Below are positions 35,978-44,282 of a stretch of DNA of 64,000 nucleotides, piece by piece (positions within the stretch are counted from its first letter, which is position 1; every line of letters begins with the position of its first letter). The notes beneath the pieces were generated by a model that saw only the letters and a program-made list of their open reading frames with translations, did no database searches and was not told the DNA's origin. The translations under genes were made by a program, and so were the position numbers. Origin of the DNA: Lentisalinibacter sp035655155 (GTDB lineage: Bacteria > Pseudomonadota > Gammaproteobacteria > Steroidobacterales > Woeseiaceae); assembly GCA_035655155.1 (NCBI GenBank), contig DASRVH010000107.1, positions 46,900 through 110,899 of the forward strand, given 5' to 3'.

Positions 35978-37299
35978 GCGGCGTCCCGGCTCCGGGCCTT
36001 GGCGAAGGCCTGCTCGAAGTCCGCCTTGATGTCGTCGATGTGCTCGATGCCCACGGAGACCCGGATCAGCTCCGGCGTGACCCCCGCGGAGCGCTGCTCT
36101 TCCTCGCTCAGCTGCTGGTGGGTGGTGGTCGCCGGGTGGATCACCAGCGTCTTGGCGTCGCCGACGTTGGCGAGATGGCTGGCCAGCTCGACCGACTCGA
36201 TGAAGCGCCTGCCGGCCTCGGCACCGCCGCGGATGCCGAAGGTCAGCACCGCGCCATAGCCGTTCGTTAAGTACTGTTTCGCCCGCTCGTGATAGGGGTG
36301 GGACTCGAGACCCGGGTAGTTGACGAACGAGACGTCGGCCTGCTCGCCCAGCCAGCGGGCCAGCTCCAGCGAGTTGTCGGCATGGCGCTGAGCGCGCAGC
36401 GACAGCGTCTCCAGGCCCTGCAGCAGCAGGAACGAGTTGAACGGACTCAGGGCGGGGCCGATGTCGCGCAGGCCCTCCACGCGGGCACGGATGATGAAGG
36501 CGATGTTGCCGAACGGCCCTTCGGGTCCGAAGACCTCCGCGAACTTCAGACCGTGATAGCCGGGCGACGGGTCGGTGAAGACGGGGAACTTGCCGTTGGA
36601 CCAGTCGAAGCGCCCGGAGTCGACGATGACCCCGCCGATGGTCGTGCCGTGCCCGCCGATCCACTTTGTGGCGGACTGCACCACGATATCGGCGCCGTGG
36701 TCGATCGGCCGCACGATGTAGCCGCAGCAGCCGAGCGTATTGTCGACGATCAGGGGGATGCCGTTGTCGTGGGCCAGGTCGGCCAGCGCGCGGAAGTCCG
36801 GCACGTCGAAGCCCGGGTTGCCGATGGACTCGACGTACAGCGCCTTCGTGTTCTCGTCGATCGCGGCTGCGTAGTCCTCGAGCGCGTCGCCCTCGACGAA
36901 GCGCACGTCGATGCCGAGCCGCGGCAGCGAGACCTTGAACTGGTTGTAGGTGCCGCCGTAGAGCGAGCTGCGGGCGACGATGTTCTCGCCTGCCTGCGCC
37001 AGCGTGGTGATGGCCAGGAACTGGGCCGCCTGGCCGCTGCCCGTCGCCAGCGCCGCCACCCCGCCCTCCAGCGCGGCCACGCGCTGCTCGAAGACGTCGT
37101 TGGTCGGATTCATGATCCGGGAATAGATGTTGCCGAACTCCTCCAGGCCGAACAGGCGCGCGCCATGCGCCGTGTCGTCGAAGGTGTAGGAGGTGGTCTG
37201 GTAGATGGGGACCGCCCGCGAGTTCGTGCCCGGCGCCGGCTCCTGGCCGGCGTGGATCTGCAGGGTCTCGTAATGAAGCTTGGTTTTATCCAGTGCCAT
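35974..37299 (-). CDS. metY: O-acylhomoserine sulfhydrylase
   Basis: 441 residues, Cys/Met-metabolism PLP family. The PLP lysine is in QSATKWIGGHGTTIGGV (about 211). The long form with an insertion (RFDWSNGKFPVFTDPSPGYHG) is characteristic of MetY rather than cystathionine synthases or lyases. It makes homocysteine directly from sulfide and O-acetyl- or O-succinylhomoserine. Second gene of metB-metY-metX, 57 bp after metB, so both transsulfuration and direct sulfhydrylation are encoded together. Confidence 0.93.
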   Translation of the reverse strand: MALDKTKLHYETLQIHAGQEPAPGTNSRAVPIYQTTSYTFDDTAHGARLFGLEEFGNIYSRIMNPTNDVFEQRVAALEGGVAALATGSGQAAQFLAITTLAQAGENIVARSSLYGGTYNQFKVSLPRLGIDVRFVEGDALEDYAAAIDENTKALYVESIGNPGFDVPDFRALADLAHDNGIPLIVDNTLGCCGYIVRPIDHGADIVVQSATKWIGGHGTTIGGVIVDSGRFDWSNGKFPVFTDPSPGYHGLKFAEVFGPEGPFGNIAFIIRARVEGLRDIGPALSPFNSFLLLQGLETLSLRAQRHADNSLELARWLGEQADVSFVNYPGLESHPYHERAKQYLTNGYGAVLTFGIRGGAEAGRRFIESVELASHLANVGDAKTLVIHPATTTHQQLSEEEQRSAGVTPELIRVSVGIEHIDDIKADFEQAFAKARSRDAA

Positions 37300-37356
37300 C
37301 GCTCTTTCCTCTCTCCCTTTTGAGGTTCCGTTGATTCTTCGTCTGCCGCGGGCCGC

Positions 37357-38544
37357 TCAGCCGGCCACCGCCCGCAGGTCGCCCTGCGCGCCCAGGCCGT
37401 CCAGCGCCCGCTCGAGGTCGCCGATCAGGTCCGTCGCCGACTCGATGCCGACGCTCAGCCGGATCAGGCTGTCGCTGATACCGGCCGCGGTGCGGGCCTC
37501 CGGCGTCATCGGCGCATGGGTCATCGTCGCCGGGTGGCAGACCAGGCTCTCGACCCCGCCAAGCGACTCCGCAAGCGAGAAGTGGACGAGGCCCTCCGCG
37601 ATGCGTCCGGCATCTTCGATGCCGCCCCTGAGCTCGAAACTGACCATGCCGCCGAAACCGCTTTGCTGCCGCGCGGCGACCAGGTGGCCGGGATGACTCT
37701 CCAGCCCGGGGTAATAGACCCGCGCCACCCGTTCGTGACCCGCCAGAAACTCCGCCAGCGCCGCCGCGTTCTCCTCGTGCTGGCGCATCCTCGCGAATAG
37801 CGTGCGTACGCCTCGCAGCGTGAGGTAGCTGTCGAACGGCGCTCCCGTTATGCCGATACAGTTCGCCCAGTCGGCGAGTTCCGATGCCAGCGCCTCTTCG
37901 CCGGCCACCACCGCACCGCCGACCACATCGCTGTGGCCGTTCAGATACTTGGTCGTGGAATGGACCACGAGGTCGGCGCCGAGGGCGAGCGGCTGCTGCA
38001 GCGCGGGTGACAGGAAGGTGTTGTCGACGGCAACCAGAGCGCCGCAGTCCTTCGCCAGGGAGACCACGCGACGGATGTCCGTGATGCGCAGCAACGGGTT
38101 GCTCGGCGTCTCCACCCAGATCAGCCGCGGTCCCCGGCTGCAGGCCTCTTCCAGCGCGCGGACGTCGGTCTGGTCGACGAACTCCAGGTCGAAGGCACCG
38201 CGGTCCGCGAGATTGCGGAACAGCCGGAAGCTGCCGCCATAGCAGTCGTGGGGCGCGATCAGCAGATCGCCCGGCTTGAGCAGCTGGCAGACCAGCGTAA
38301 TGGCCGACATCCCGGACGCGGTCACGACGGCGCCCGCGCCGCCCTCCAGTTCCGTCAGCGCCCGGCCGAGGGCGTCGCGCGTGGGGTTGCCGCTGCGCGT
38401 GTAGTCGTACTGACGCGGCCGGCCGAAACCCTCGAAGGTGTAATTGGAAGACAGGTGCAGCGGCGGGACGACCGCGCCGTGCTGGGCATCGGATTCCAGC
38501 GCCGCGCGCACAGCCTGGGTTGCACTCTGGGGGCCTTGTGTCAT
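37357..38544 (-). CDS. metB: Cystathionine gamma-synthase (or gamma-/beta-lyase)
   Basis: 395 residues from ATG 38544, where GGAG (38555-38552) precedes at seven bases. PLP lysine in HSTTKYLNGHSDVVGGAV (about 200); SNYTFEGFGRPRQYDYTRSGNPTRDALG and GLESHPGHLVAARQ are family segments. It likely condenses O-acylhomoserine with cysteine. Cystathionine lyases are close paralogues, so activity assignment is by position behind a SAM riboswitch and beside metX/metY. First gene of the operon. Confidence 0.88.
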   Translation of the reverse strand: MTQGPQSATQAVRAALESDAQHGAVVPPLHLSSNYTFEGFGRPRQYDYTRSGNPTRDALGRALTELEGGAGAVVTASGMSAITLVCQLLKPGDLLIAPHDCYGGSFRLFRNLADRGAFDLEFVDQTDVRALEEACSRGPRLIWVETPSNPLLRITDIRRVVSLAKDCGALVAVDNTFLSPALQQPLALGADLVVHSTTKYLNGHSDVVGGAVVAGEEALASELADWANCIGITGAPFDSYLTLRGVRTLFARMRQHEENAAALAEFLAGHERVARVYYPGLESHPGHLVAARQQSGFGGMVSFELRGGIEDAGRIAEGLVHFSLAESLGGVESLVCHPATMTHAPMTPEARTAAGISDSLIRLSVGIESATDLIGDLERALDGLGAQGDLRAVAG

Positions 38545-38648
38545 GGATGTTCTCCGTCCTGATCGCGGGCCCGGCACTCAGGCGGCCAATCTGCGGAGAA
38601 CTCGAGGAAGGTGCCTCGCCCATCGGTATCGCTACCGCTGCTCGGACA
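38545..38648 (-). promoter_or_regulatory. Expression platform of the SAM riboswitch (Shine-Dalgarno sequestration)
   Basis: The ribosome-binding segment of metB, CGGAGAAC (38556-38549), is perfectly complementary over eight bases to GTTCTCCG (38601-38594) upstream. Further upstream GGCACCTT (38615-38608) is perfectly complementary to AAGGTGCC (38699-38692) of the aptamer. The two alternative pairings could link SAM binding to metB translation. No T-tract terminator is present, arguing for translational control. Confidence 0.65.
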
Positions 38649-38767
38649 CTCATCTTTCGCTCAGCACCGTTTTCGTGCTGCCGCAGGAGTTGGCACCTTT
38701 TCAGGCTGGTTAGGCCTGAAGGTTGCCCCGGCTTCTTCGGGCCCTTCCCTCAGCCGGTCTCGATGAG
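38649..38767 (-). ncRNA. SAM-I (S-box) riboswitch aptamer
   Basis: Read on the minus strand, the P1 helix is CTCATC (38767-38762) with GATGAG (38654-38649). In between are the S-box landmarks in order: GAGGGA kink-turn and GGGCCC, CCGG..GCAACC, a P3 hairpin TTCAGGC/GCCTGAA, then AAAGGTGCCAACTCCTGC, and a P4 hairpin AGCAC/GGTGCT. Length 119 nt is typical. It binds S-adenosylmethionine and should shut off metB-metY-metX when methionine is plentiful. Confidence 0.92.
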
Positions 38768-38775
38768 TAGCGGCG

Positions 38776-38805
38776 ACTATAGTGGCCGCCCGCGGCCCTC
38801 GTCAA
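38776..38805 (-). promoter_or_regulatory. Promoter of the riboswitch-met operon
   Basis: Minus-strand TTGACG (38805-38800) and TATAGT (38781-38776) with 18-bp spacing. Predicted start about 38769, immediately before the P1 helix, which supports both calls. Confidence 0.8.
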
Positions 38806-38865
38806 CCGTTGTTTGGTTACAGCAGAAATCGTTGCCGCCGTCCGCATGGGGCGCCGCAGACCGTG

Positions 38866-38911
38866 TTGACCGGACCTCCGATTTGCATTAGTGTATTAAC
38901 ACGTTAATACA
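38866..38911 (+). promoter_or_regulatory. Promoter and palindromic operator of the his operon
   Basis: A perfect inverted repeat of 9+9 bp with 2-bp spacer, TGTATTAAC-AC-GTTAATACA (38892-38911), lies 11 bp before the TrpR-family gene. It resembles trp-operator architecture. Two promoter readings overlap it: TTGACC (38866-38871)-17-TAGTGT, or TTGCAT (38883-38888)-16-TAATAC. In either case occupancy would block transcription. Confidence 0.75.
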
Positions 38912-38921
38912 TTGGTACGGC

Positions 38922-39230
38922 ATGAAACCCAACCGCGAGACGAGTGCGCGCCGGGCGGCGCGCGAGCAGGCGGCGCTGTGCGAGGCACTGGTCGCGATGC
39001 GCGGCGCCGACGAGATGCGCGCCCTGCTCGCCGACCTGTGCACCCCTGCCGAACTGCAGGCACTCGTCGACCGCTGGCGTGTGGTGCAACTGCTCGACGA
39101 AGGCCTGCCCTATCGCCGGATCAACGAGCTGACCGGCGTCAGCGTGACGACCATCGGTCGGGTGGCGCGGTTTCTCGCCGACGGTTTCGGCGGCTACCGC
39201 ACGGCGCTGGAGCGAACCCGCAAGGACTGA
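38922..39230 (+). CDS. TrpR-family (YerC/YecD-type) repressor of the his operon
   Basis: 102 residues. All-helical TrpR fold with helix-turn-helix LPYRRINELTGVSVTTIGRVARFL (about 66-90). It is nearer to the YerC/YecD group than to TrpR proper: it has the LLADLCTPAELQALVDRWRVVQLL core. Members of this group have been proposed as histidine-responsive repressors from comparative genomics (from memory). Being first in the his operon, just behind a perfect palindrome, it probably represses its own operon. No clear Shine-Dalgarno sequence precedes the ATG. Confidence 0.85.
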   Translation: MKPNRETSARRAAREQAALCEALVAMRGADEMRALLADLCTPAELQALVDRWRVVQLLDEGLPYRRINELTGVSVTTIGRVARFLADGFGGYRTALERTRKD

Positions 39231-39267
39231 CACGGAGCCGCCGAAGCGCCTCCCCGAGGAACCCCGA

Positions 39268-40170
39268 ATGCAGAGCGAAATCCCGCGGCTGAAGATCGCC
39301 ATCCAGAAATCCGGCCGTCTGACCGAGCACTGTCTCGATCTGCTGTCCCGGTGCGGACTGAAGTACACCCAGAGCAAGGACCAGTTGTTCTGCTTCGGCG
39401 AGAACATGCCCATCGATATCCTGCTGGTGCGCGACGACGACATCCCGGGCCTGGTCGCCGACGACGTCTGCGACCTGGGCATCGCGGGGCTGAACGTGAT
39501 CCACGAGAAGCGTCTGCACGGCGACGGCAATGGAGCCCTGTCCAACTTCGAAGTCATCCGCGGGCTGGACTTCGGCCACTGCCGGCTGTGCATCGCCGCT
39601 CCCGACGACCTGCCCTACGAGGGCCCGGCCTCCCTCGCCGGCCGGCGCATCGCGACCAGCTACCCGGGGGTCCTCGCGGGTTTTCTGCGCGAGGCCGGCA
39701 TCGACGCCGAGATCGTCCACTTCTCCGGCGCGGTGGAGATCGCCCCCCGGCTGGGACGGGCCGACTTCATCTGCGACCTGGTGTCGACCGGCTCTACCCT
39801 CGCCGCCAATCAGCTGCGCGAGGTGGAGACCGTGCTCGAGAGCGAGGCGGCCCTGATCCGCACCGCCGCCGAACTGCCGCCGGCGAAGATCGAGTGGATC
39901 GAGCGCCTGCTGATGCGCATCGAGGGCGTGCAGCAGGTGCGCGAGAGCAAGTACATCATGCTGCATGCGCCGCGCAGCGCGCTGGCCGAGATCACGCGGC
40001 TGCTGCCGGGATCCGAGGCGCCCACCATCCTGCCTCTGGAGGGGCGCGAGGACCGTGTGGCCGTGCATGCGGTATGCCGCGAGAATGTATTCTGGGAGAC
40101 CCTCGAGAACCTGAAGGAGGCCGGCGCCAGCGCCATGCTGGTGCTGCCGGTCGAGAAGATGCTCGCCTGA
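39268..40170 (+). CDS. hisG: ATP phosphoribosyltransferase, long form
   Basis: 300 residues. First step of histidine synthesis, joining ATP and PRPP. RLKIAIQKSGRLTEHCLDLL at the start, DLGIAGLNVIHE, RIATSYPGVLAGFL, and the PRPP loop DLVSTGSTLAANQL (about 171-184) are present. The C-terminal ACT-like domain (about 225-300) is complete, so it is the HisG-L form that is feedback-inhibited by histidine and needs no HisZ. GAGGAA precedes the ATG. Confidence 0.97.
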   Translation: MQSEIPRLKIAIQKSGRLTEHCLDLLSRCGLKYTQSKDQLFCFGENMPIDILLVRDDDIPGLVADDVCDLGIAGLNVIHEKRLHGDGNGALSNFEVIRGLDFGHCRLCIAAPDDLPYEGPASLAGRRIATSYPGVLAGFLREAGIDAEIVHFSGAVEIAPRLGRADFICDLVSTGSTLAANQLREVETVLESEAALIRTAAELPPAKIEWIERLLMRIEGVQQVRESKYIMLHAPRSALAEITRLLPGSEAPTILPLEGREDRVAVHAVCRENVFWETLENLKEAGASAMLVLPVEKMLA

Positions 40171-40199
40171 CGCGGAGTCCACCGAAAACGGAGCCGACC

Positions 40200-41519
40200 A
40201 TGTCCCTGACCCTTTATCGATGGAAAGATCTCGACGATGCGAAGCGCGAGGACCTGCTCAGACGGCCGGCGGTCGCAGCCGGCGCCTCGGTGGATGCCAC
40301 CGTGCGCGAGATACTGGCCGCGGTGCGCGCCGACGGCGATGCCGCCGTGCGCCGCCTGACCCGCGAGCTGGACCGCGCCGACGTCGACGAACCGCGCGTG
40401 CCGGAGGAAGCCTTCACGGCCGCCGAGGCTGGGCTCGGCCGCGAGGCGGTCGCCGCCATCGACCGTGCCATCGAGACCGTCGAGAGCTTCCATCGCGCCC
40501 AGCTGCCGCAGCCGGTGCGGGTGGAGACCGCGCCGGGCGTGGTCTGCGAGCGGCTCAGCCATCCCCTGGACGCGGTCGGGCTGTACGTGCCGGCCGGTAC
40601 GGCTCCCCTGCCCTCCGCCGCCATCATGCTGGCCGTGCCGGCGACGATCGCCGGGTGCCCGGAGCGCATCCTATGCACGCCGCCGCGCCCGGACGGCACG
40701 GCGGACCCGGCGGTGCTGGTGGCCGCACGGCGCTCCGGTGCCACCGCCGTCTACCGCATGGGCGGGGCGCAGGCGGTCGCCGCCATGGCCTACGGCACCG
40801 AATCCGTCCCGCGGGTGAACAAGATCTTCGGCCCCGGCAACGCCTGGGTCACGGCGGCCAAGAGCCTGGTGGCCGCGGACCCGGACGGCGCCGCCCTGGA
40901 CATGCCGGCGGGACCCTCCGAGGTGCTGGTCATCGCCGACGGCGACGCGGACCCGGCGTTCGTGGCCTCGGACCTGCTGTCCCAGGCGGAACACGGCCCG
41001 GATTCCCAGGTCTTCCTGGTGACGCCGGACGCCGCGCTGGCTGAAGCCGTTGCCGCCGCGCTCGAAGAACAGACCGCGGCGCTGGGCCGGGGCAGCATCG
41101 TGCGCGAGGCCCTGTCCCACAGCGCCGTCATCATCGTCGAGGACCTGGCCGAGGCCGTGCGGGTCAGCAACGCGTATGCGCCGGAGCACCTGATCGTGCA
41201 GGCGGCGGACGCCCGCAGCTGGCTGCCCCGCATCCGCAATGCCGGTTCGGTGTTCCTGGGCCCATGGACGCCCGAGTCCATGGGTGATTACTGCAGCGGC
41301 ACCAACCACGTGCTGCCCACCTATGGTTACGCCCGCACCTACAGCGGTCTCGGCGTCGACCAGTTCCTGCGCCACATGACGGTGCAGGAGCTGACTGCGG
41401 CCGGGCTGGAGGGGCTCGGCCCCACCGCCGTGACCCTGGCGGGCCTCGAGGGGCTGGACGCCCATGCGCGGGCGGTCACGCTGCGCCTCGAGAAAATACG
41501 CCGGCGGACGGTCGCATGA
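40200..41519 (+). CDS. hisD: Histidinol dehydrogenase
   Basis: 439 residues. Two-step NAD oxidation of histidinol to histidine. Family blocks VGLYVPAGTAPLPSAAIML, VNKIFGPGNAWVTAAK, DMPAGPSEVLVIAD, SQAEHGPDSQVFLV (zinc-binding Gln/His) and YAPEHLIVQ plus MGDYCSGTNHVLPT are all intact. Start ATG at 40200, 29 bp after hisG. Ends in an ATGA overlap with hisC. Confidence 0.97.
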   Translation: MSLTLYRWKDLDDAKREDLLRRPAVAAGASVDATVREILAAVRADGDAAVRRLTRELDRADVDEPRVPEEAFTAAEAGLGREAVAAIDRAIETVESFHRAQLPQPVRVETAPGVVCERLSHPLDAVGLYVPAGTAPLPSAAIMLAVPATIAGCPERILCTPPRPDGTADPAVLVAARRSGATAVYRMGGAQAVAAMAYGTESVPRVNKIFGPGNAWVTAAKSLVAADPDGAALDMPAGPSEVLVIADGDADPAFVASDLLSQAEHGPDSQVFLVTPDAALAEAVAAALEEQTAALGRGSIVREALSHSAVIIVEDLAEAVRVSNAYAPEHLIVQAADARSWLPRIRNAGSVFLGPWTPESMGDYCSGTNHVLPTYGYARTYSGLGVDQFLRHMTVQELTAAGLEGLGPTAVTLAGLEGLDAHARAVTLRLEKIRRRTVA

Positions 41520-42589
41520 GCGACGCGGTGCTCGCACTCGCGCGGCCGGAGATCCGGGCGCTGCAAGCGTACGAGCCGGCCGGCTATGCGCCGGACGCCG
41601 TGCGTCTCAACGCCAACGAGGCGCCCTGGCGTGCGGGCGGGGACGCGAGCGAGCGTGGCCTGAACCGCTATCCCGAGGCCCGGCCGGGCGCGCTGACCGC
41701 CCTGCTCGCCGACCACTACGGGGCCAGCCCGGAGGAGACCTTCGTCACCCGCGGGACCAGCGAGGCGATCGACCTGCTGATCCGCTGCTTCTGCCGCCCC
41801 GGACTGGACGACGTCGTGATCTGCCCGCCGACTTTCGGCATGTATCAGGTCTACGCCGACATCCAGAACGCAGGCGTGCGGCGGGTGCCGCTGCTCGTCC
41901 CGGAATTCCGCATCGATGCGGAGAGCATCCTGGCGGGCTGGGACGAACGCTGCCGTCTGTTGTTCCTGACCTCGCCCAACAACCCCACGGGCAACAGCTT
42001 CCCCCCGGCAACGATCGCCGGGCTCTGCGAGGGGCTCGCCGGCCGCGGGCTGGTGGTGCTGGATGCGGCCTACGTGGAATTCGGCGACGAGGATCCCTGC
42101 CCGGCCCTGCTGGCGGCACACGACAACCTCGTGGTGCTGCGGACCCTGTCGAAGGCCTATGGCCTCGCCGGCGCCCGCTGCGGCGTCGCCCTCGGCCGGC
42201 CCGCCGTCGTGCGCCTCCTGGGCAAGGTGATGCCGCCCTACGCCATCCCGACGCCGACGGTGGAGGCAGCCACCGCCGCAGTCGTGAACGAGTCTTTCCG
42301 CATCATGCCCGAGCGCATCCGCGCTCTCTGCGACGAGCGCGAGCGGGTCCGCGCGGCGCTGGAGGCATGCCCGGGCGTCGTCAAGGTATGGCCGAGCGAC
42401 GCCAACTTCCTGCTGGTGCGGTTCCGCGACAGCGCCGATGCCCTCGCCCGCGCCCGCAGCGCCGGCCTGCTGCTGCGGGACTTCGGCGGCCAACCGGGCC
42501 TCGAGAACTGCCTGCGCATCACCATCGGCGAGGCCGCGGACAACGACCGGCTGCTGGCGGCACTCGACCGCCAGGCGGTGCGCGCATGA
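41516..42589 (+). CDS. hisC: Histidinol-phosphate aminotransferase
   Basis: 357 residues, class I/II PLP aminotransferase. VRLNANEAPW, FVTRGTSEAIDLLIRCFC, LTSPNNPTGNSFPP and the PLP lysine region LRTLSKAYGLAGARCG (Lys about 216) are typical of HisC, as is the final RLLAALDR. Overlaps hisD and hisB by four bases each, suggesting continuous translation. Confidence 0.96.
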   Translation: MSDAVLALARPEIRALQAYEPAGYAPDAVRLNANEAPWRAGGDASERGLNRYPEARPGALTALLADHYGASPEETFVTRGTSEAIDLLIRCFCRPGLDDVVICPPTFGMYQVYADIQNAGVRRVPLLVPEFRIDAESILAGWDERCRLLFLTSPNNPTGNSFPPATIAGLCEGLAGRGLVVLDAAYVEFGDEDPCPALLAAHDNLVVLRTLSKAYGLAGARCGVALGRPAVVRLLGKVMPPYAIPTPTVEAATAAVVNESFRIMPERIRALCDERERVRAALEACPGVVKVWPSDANFLLVRFRDSADALARARSAGLLLRDFGGQPGLENCLRITIGEAADNDRLLAALDRQAVRA

Positions 42590-43653
42590 GCGGGCTGCGG
42601 GTCCTGTTCGTCGACCGGGACGGCACGCTGATCGAGGAGCCTGCCGACGAGCAGGTGGACCGTCTCGACAAGGTGCGCCTCGTCCCCGGCGTCTTCCCGG
42701 CGCTGCTGCGCCTGAAGGCGGCGGGCTATCGCTTCGTGCTGGTCTCCAACCAGGACGGCCTCGGCACCGAGTCCTTCCCCGAGGACGACTTCCGCGTGCC
42801 CCACGAGCACATGCGCGCGCTGTTCGCCAGCCAGGGGATCACATTCGACGAGGAGTTCATCTGCCCGCACTTCGAGACGGACGGCTGCGCCTGCCGCAAG
42901 CCCGCCACCGGGCTCCTGACCCGATACCTCGCCGCGAACACGCTGGATCTCGAGCGCAGCGCGGTCGTGGGTGACCGGGACACCGACACGCGGCTCGCCG
43001 AGGCCATCGGCATCCCGGGCCTGCGCCTCGGCGAGGACGGGCTGGACTGGGGCGGCATCGCCCACCGGCTCTGTGTCCTGCCCCGCCGGGCGAGCGTCAC
43101 CCGCAACACCCGGGAGACGCGCATCACGGCCACGGTGGACCTGGACCGGGAGGGCGGCAACCGCATCGCCACCGGCATCGGCTTCTTCGACCACATGCTG
43201 GAGCAGATCGCCACTCACGGCGGCTTCTCGCTGCGGCTCGGCTGCGACGGAGATCTGCACGTGGACGAGCACCACAGCGTCGAGGACGTGGCCCTCGCGC
43301 TCGGCGAGGCCATCCGCGAGGCGCTCGGCGACAAGCGCGGTATCGGCCGCTTCGGTTTCGTGCTGCCCATGGACGAGGCCCAGGCCCGCATCGCGCTGGA
43401 CCTCTCCGGCCGGCCCTATTTCGTCTTCCGCGGCGAGTTTCCGAGGGACCGGGTCGGCGAGTTGCCCACCGAGATGGTGACCCATTTCTTCCGGTCCCTC
43501 GCCGACGCGCTGCGCGCCACGCTGCACGTCGAGGTGGAGGGCGAGAACGCCCACCACATGGTGGAGATCTGCTTCAAGGGTCTCGGGCGCACCCTGCGCC
43601 AGGCCCTGCGGATCGAGGGAGACGCATTGCCTTCCTCGAAGGGGACGCTGTAG
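42586..43653 (+). CDS. hisB: Bifunctional histidinol-phosphatase / imidazoleglycerol-phosphate dehydratase
   Basis: 355 residues, two enzymes in one. The N-terminal HAD phosphatase (about 1-165) has the nucleophile motif VDRDGTLIEEP (Asp10, Asp12) and a Cys/His zinc loop CPHFETDGCACRKP near 105. The C-terminal IGPD (about 168-355) has GIGFFDHMLEQIATHGGF, DEHHSVEDVALALG and HHMVEICFKGLGRTLRQA, whose His/Glu residues bind two manganese ions. The fusion is typical of enterobacteria and Xanthomonadales-type bacteria. Confidence 0.97.
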   Translation: MSGLRVLFVDRDGTLIEEPADEQVDRLDKVRLVPGVFPALLRLKAAGYRFVLVSNQDGLGTESFPEDDFRVPHEHMRALFASQGITFDEEFICPHFETDGCACRKPATGLLTRYLAANTLDLERSAVVGDRDTDTRLAEAIGIPGLRLGEDGLDWGGIAHRLCVLPRRASVTRNTRETRITATVDLDREGGNRIATGIGFFDHMLEQIATHGGFSLRLGCDGDLHVDEHHSVEDVALALGEAIREALGDKRGIGRFGFVLPMDEAQARIALDLSGRPYFVFRGEFPRDRVGELPTEMVTHFFRSLADALRATLHVEVEGENAHHMVEICFKGLGRTLRQALRIEGDALPSSKGTL

Positions 43654-43655
43654 GC

Positions 43656-44282
43656 ATGGCAGGCAATAGCAACCCCAATCACAAACACGACGTCGTGATC
43701 GTCGGCTCCGGCGGCGCCAACATCGCCTCGCTGACCGGCGCGCTGGAGCGCCTCGGCACGGAGGCGGCCCTCAGCACCGACATCGACGAGATCCGCGCCG
43801 CACGCGCGGTGATCCTGCCCGGCGTCGGCGCCGCGGCGGACGCCATGGCGCGGCTCCGTTCCTTCGGCCTCGACGCGCTGCTGCCGACGCTCGAGCAGCC
43901 GGTGCTCGGCATCTGCCTCGGCATGCAGCTGCTAGCCGCCGGCTCCGAGGAAGACGACGCGGAGTGCCTCGCCGTCGTCCCCGGACGAGCCCGACGGCTG
44001 CCCGCCTCGCCCGACCTGCCCGTGCCGCACATGGGCTGGAACCGGGTACGCAAGGAGGGCGACTCGGTACTCCTGCGGGACGTGCCCGACGGCGCGCATT
44101 TCTATTTCATCCACAGCTACGCGCTGCCGCCGGCGGACACGACCACCGGGCGCACGGAGTACGGGAGCGAGTTCACGGCGGTGTTCGAGAGCGGTAATTT
44201 CTTCGCGACCCAGTTCCACCCGGAGCGCTCGTCCGCCCACGGCGCAACCGTGCTGAAGAACTTCCTGGAGTACGCGCTGTGA
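43656..44282 (+). CDS. hisH: Imidazole glycerol phosphate synthase, glutaminase subunit
   Basis: 208 residues, class I amidotransferase. Nucleophile Cys87 in VLGICLGMQLLA; His and Glu in FFATQFHPERSSAHG. It supplies ammonia to HisF. The N terminus (MAGNSNPNHKHD) is about ten residues longer than E. coli HisH. It follows hisB by two bases and overlaps hisA by four (GTGA). Confidence 0.96.
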   Translation: MAGNSNPNHKHDVVIVGSGGANIASLTGALERLGTEAALSTDIDEIRAARAVILPGVGAAADAMARLRSFGLDALLPTLEQPVLGICLGMQLLAAGSEEDDAECLAVVPGRARRLPASPDLPVPHMGWNRVRKEGDSVLLRDVPDGAHFYFIHSYALPPADTTTGRTEYGSEFTAVFESGNFFATQFHPERSSAHGATVLKNFLEYAL

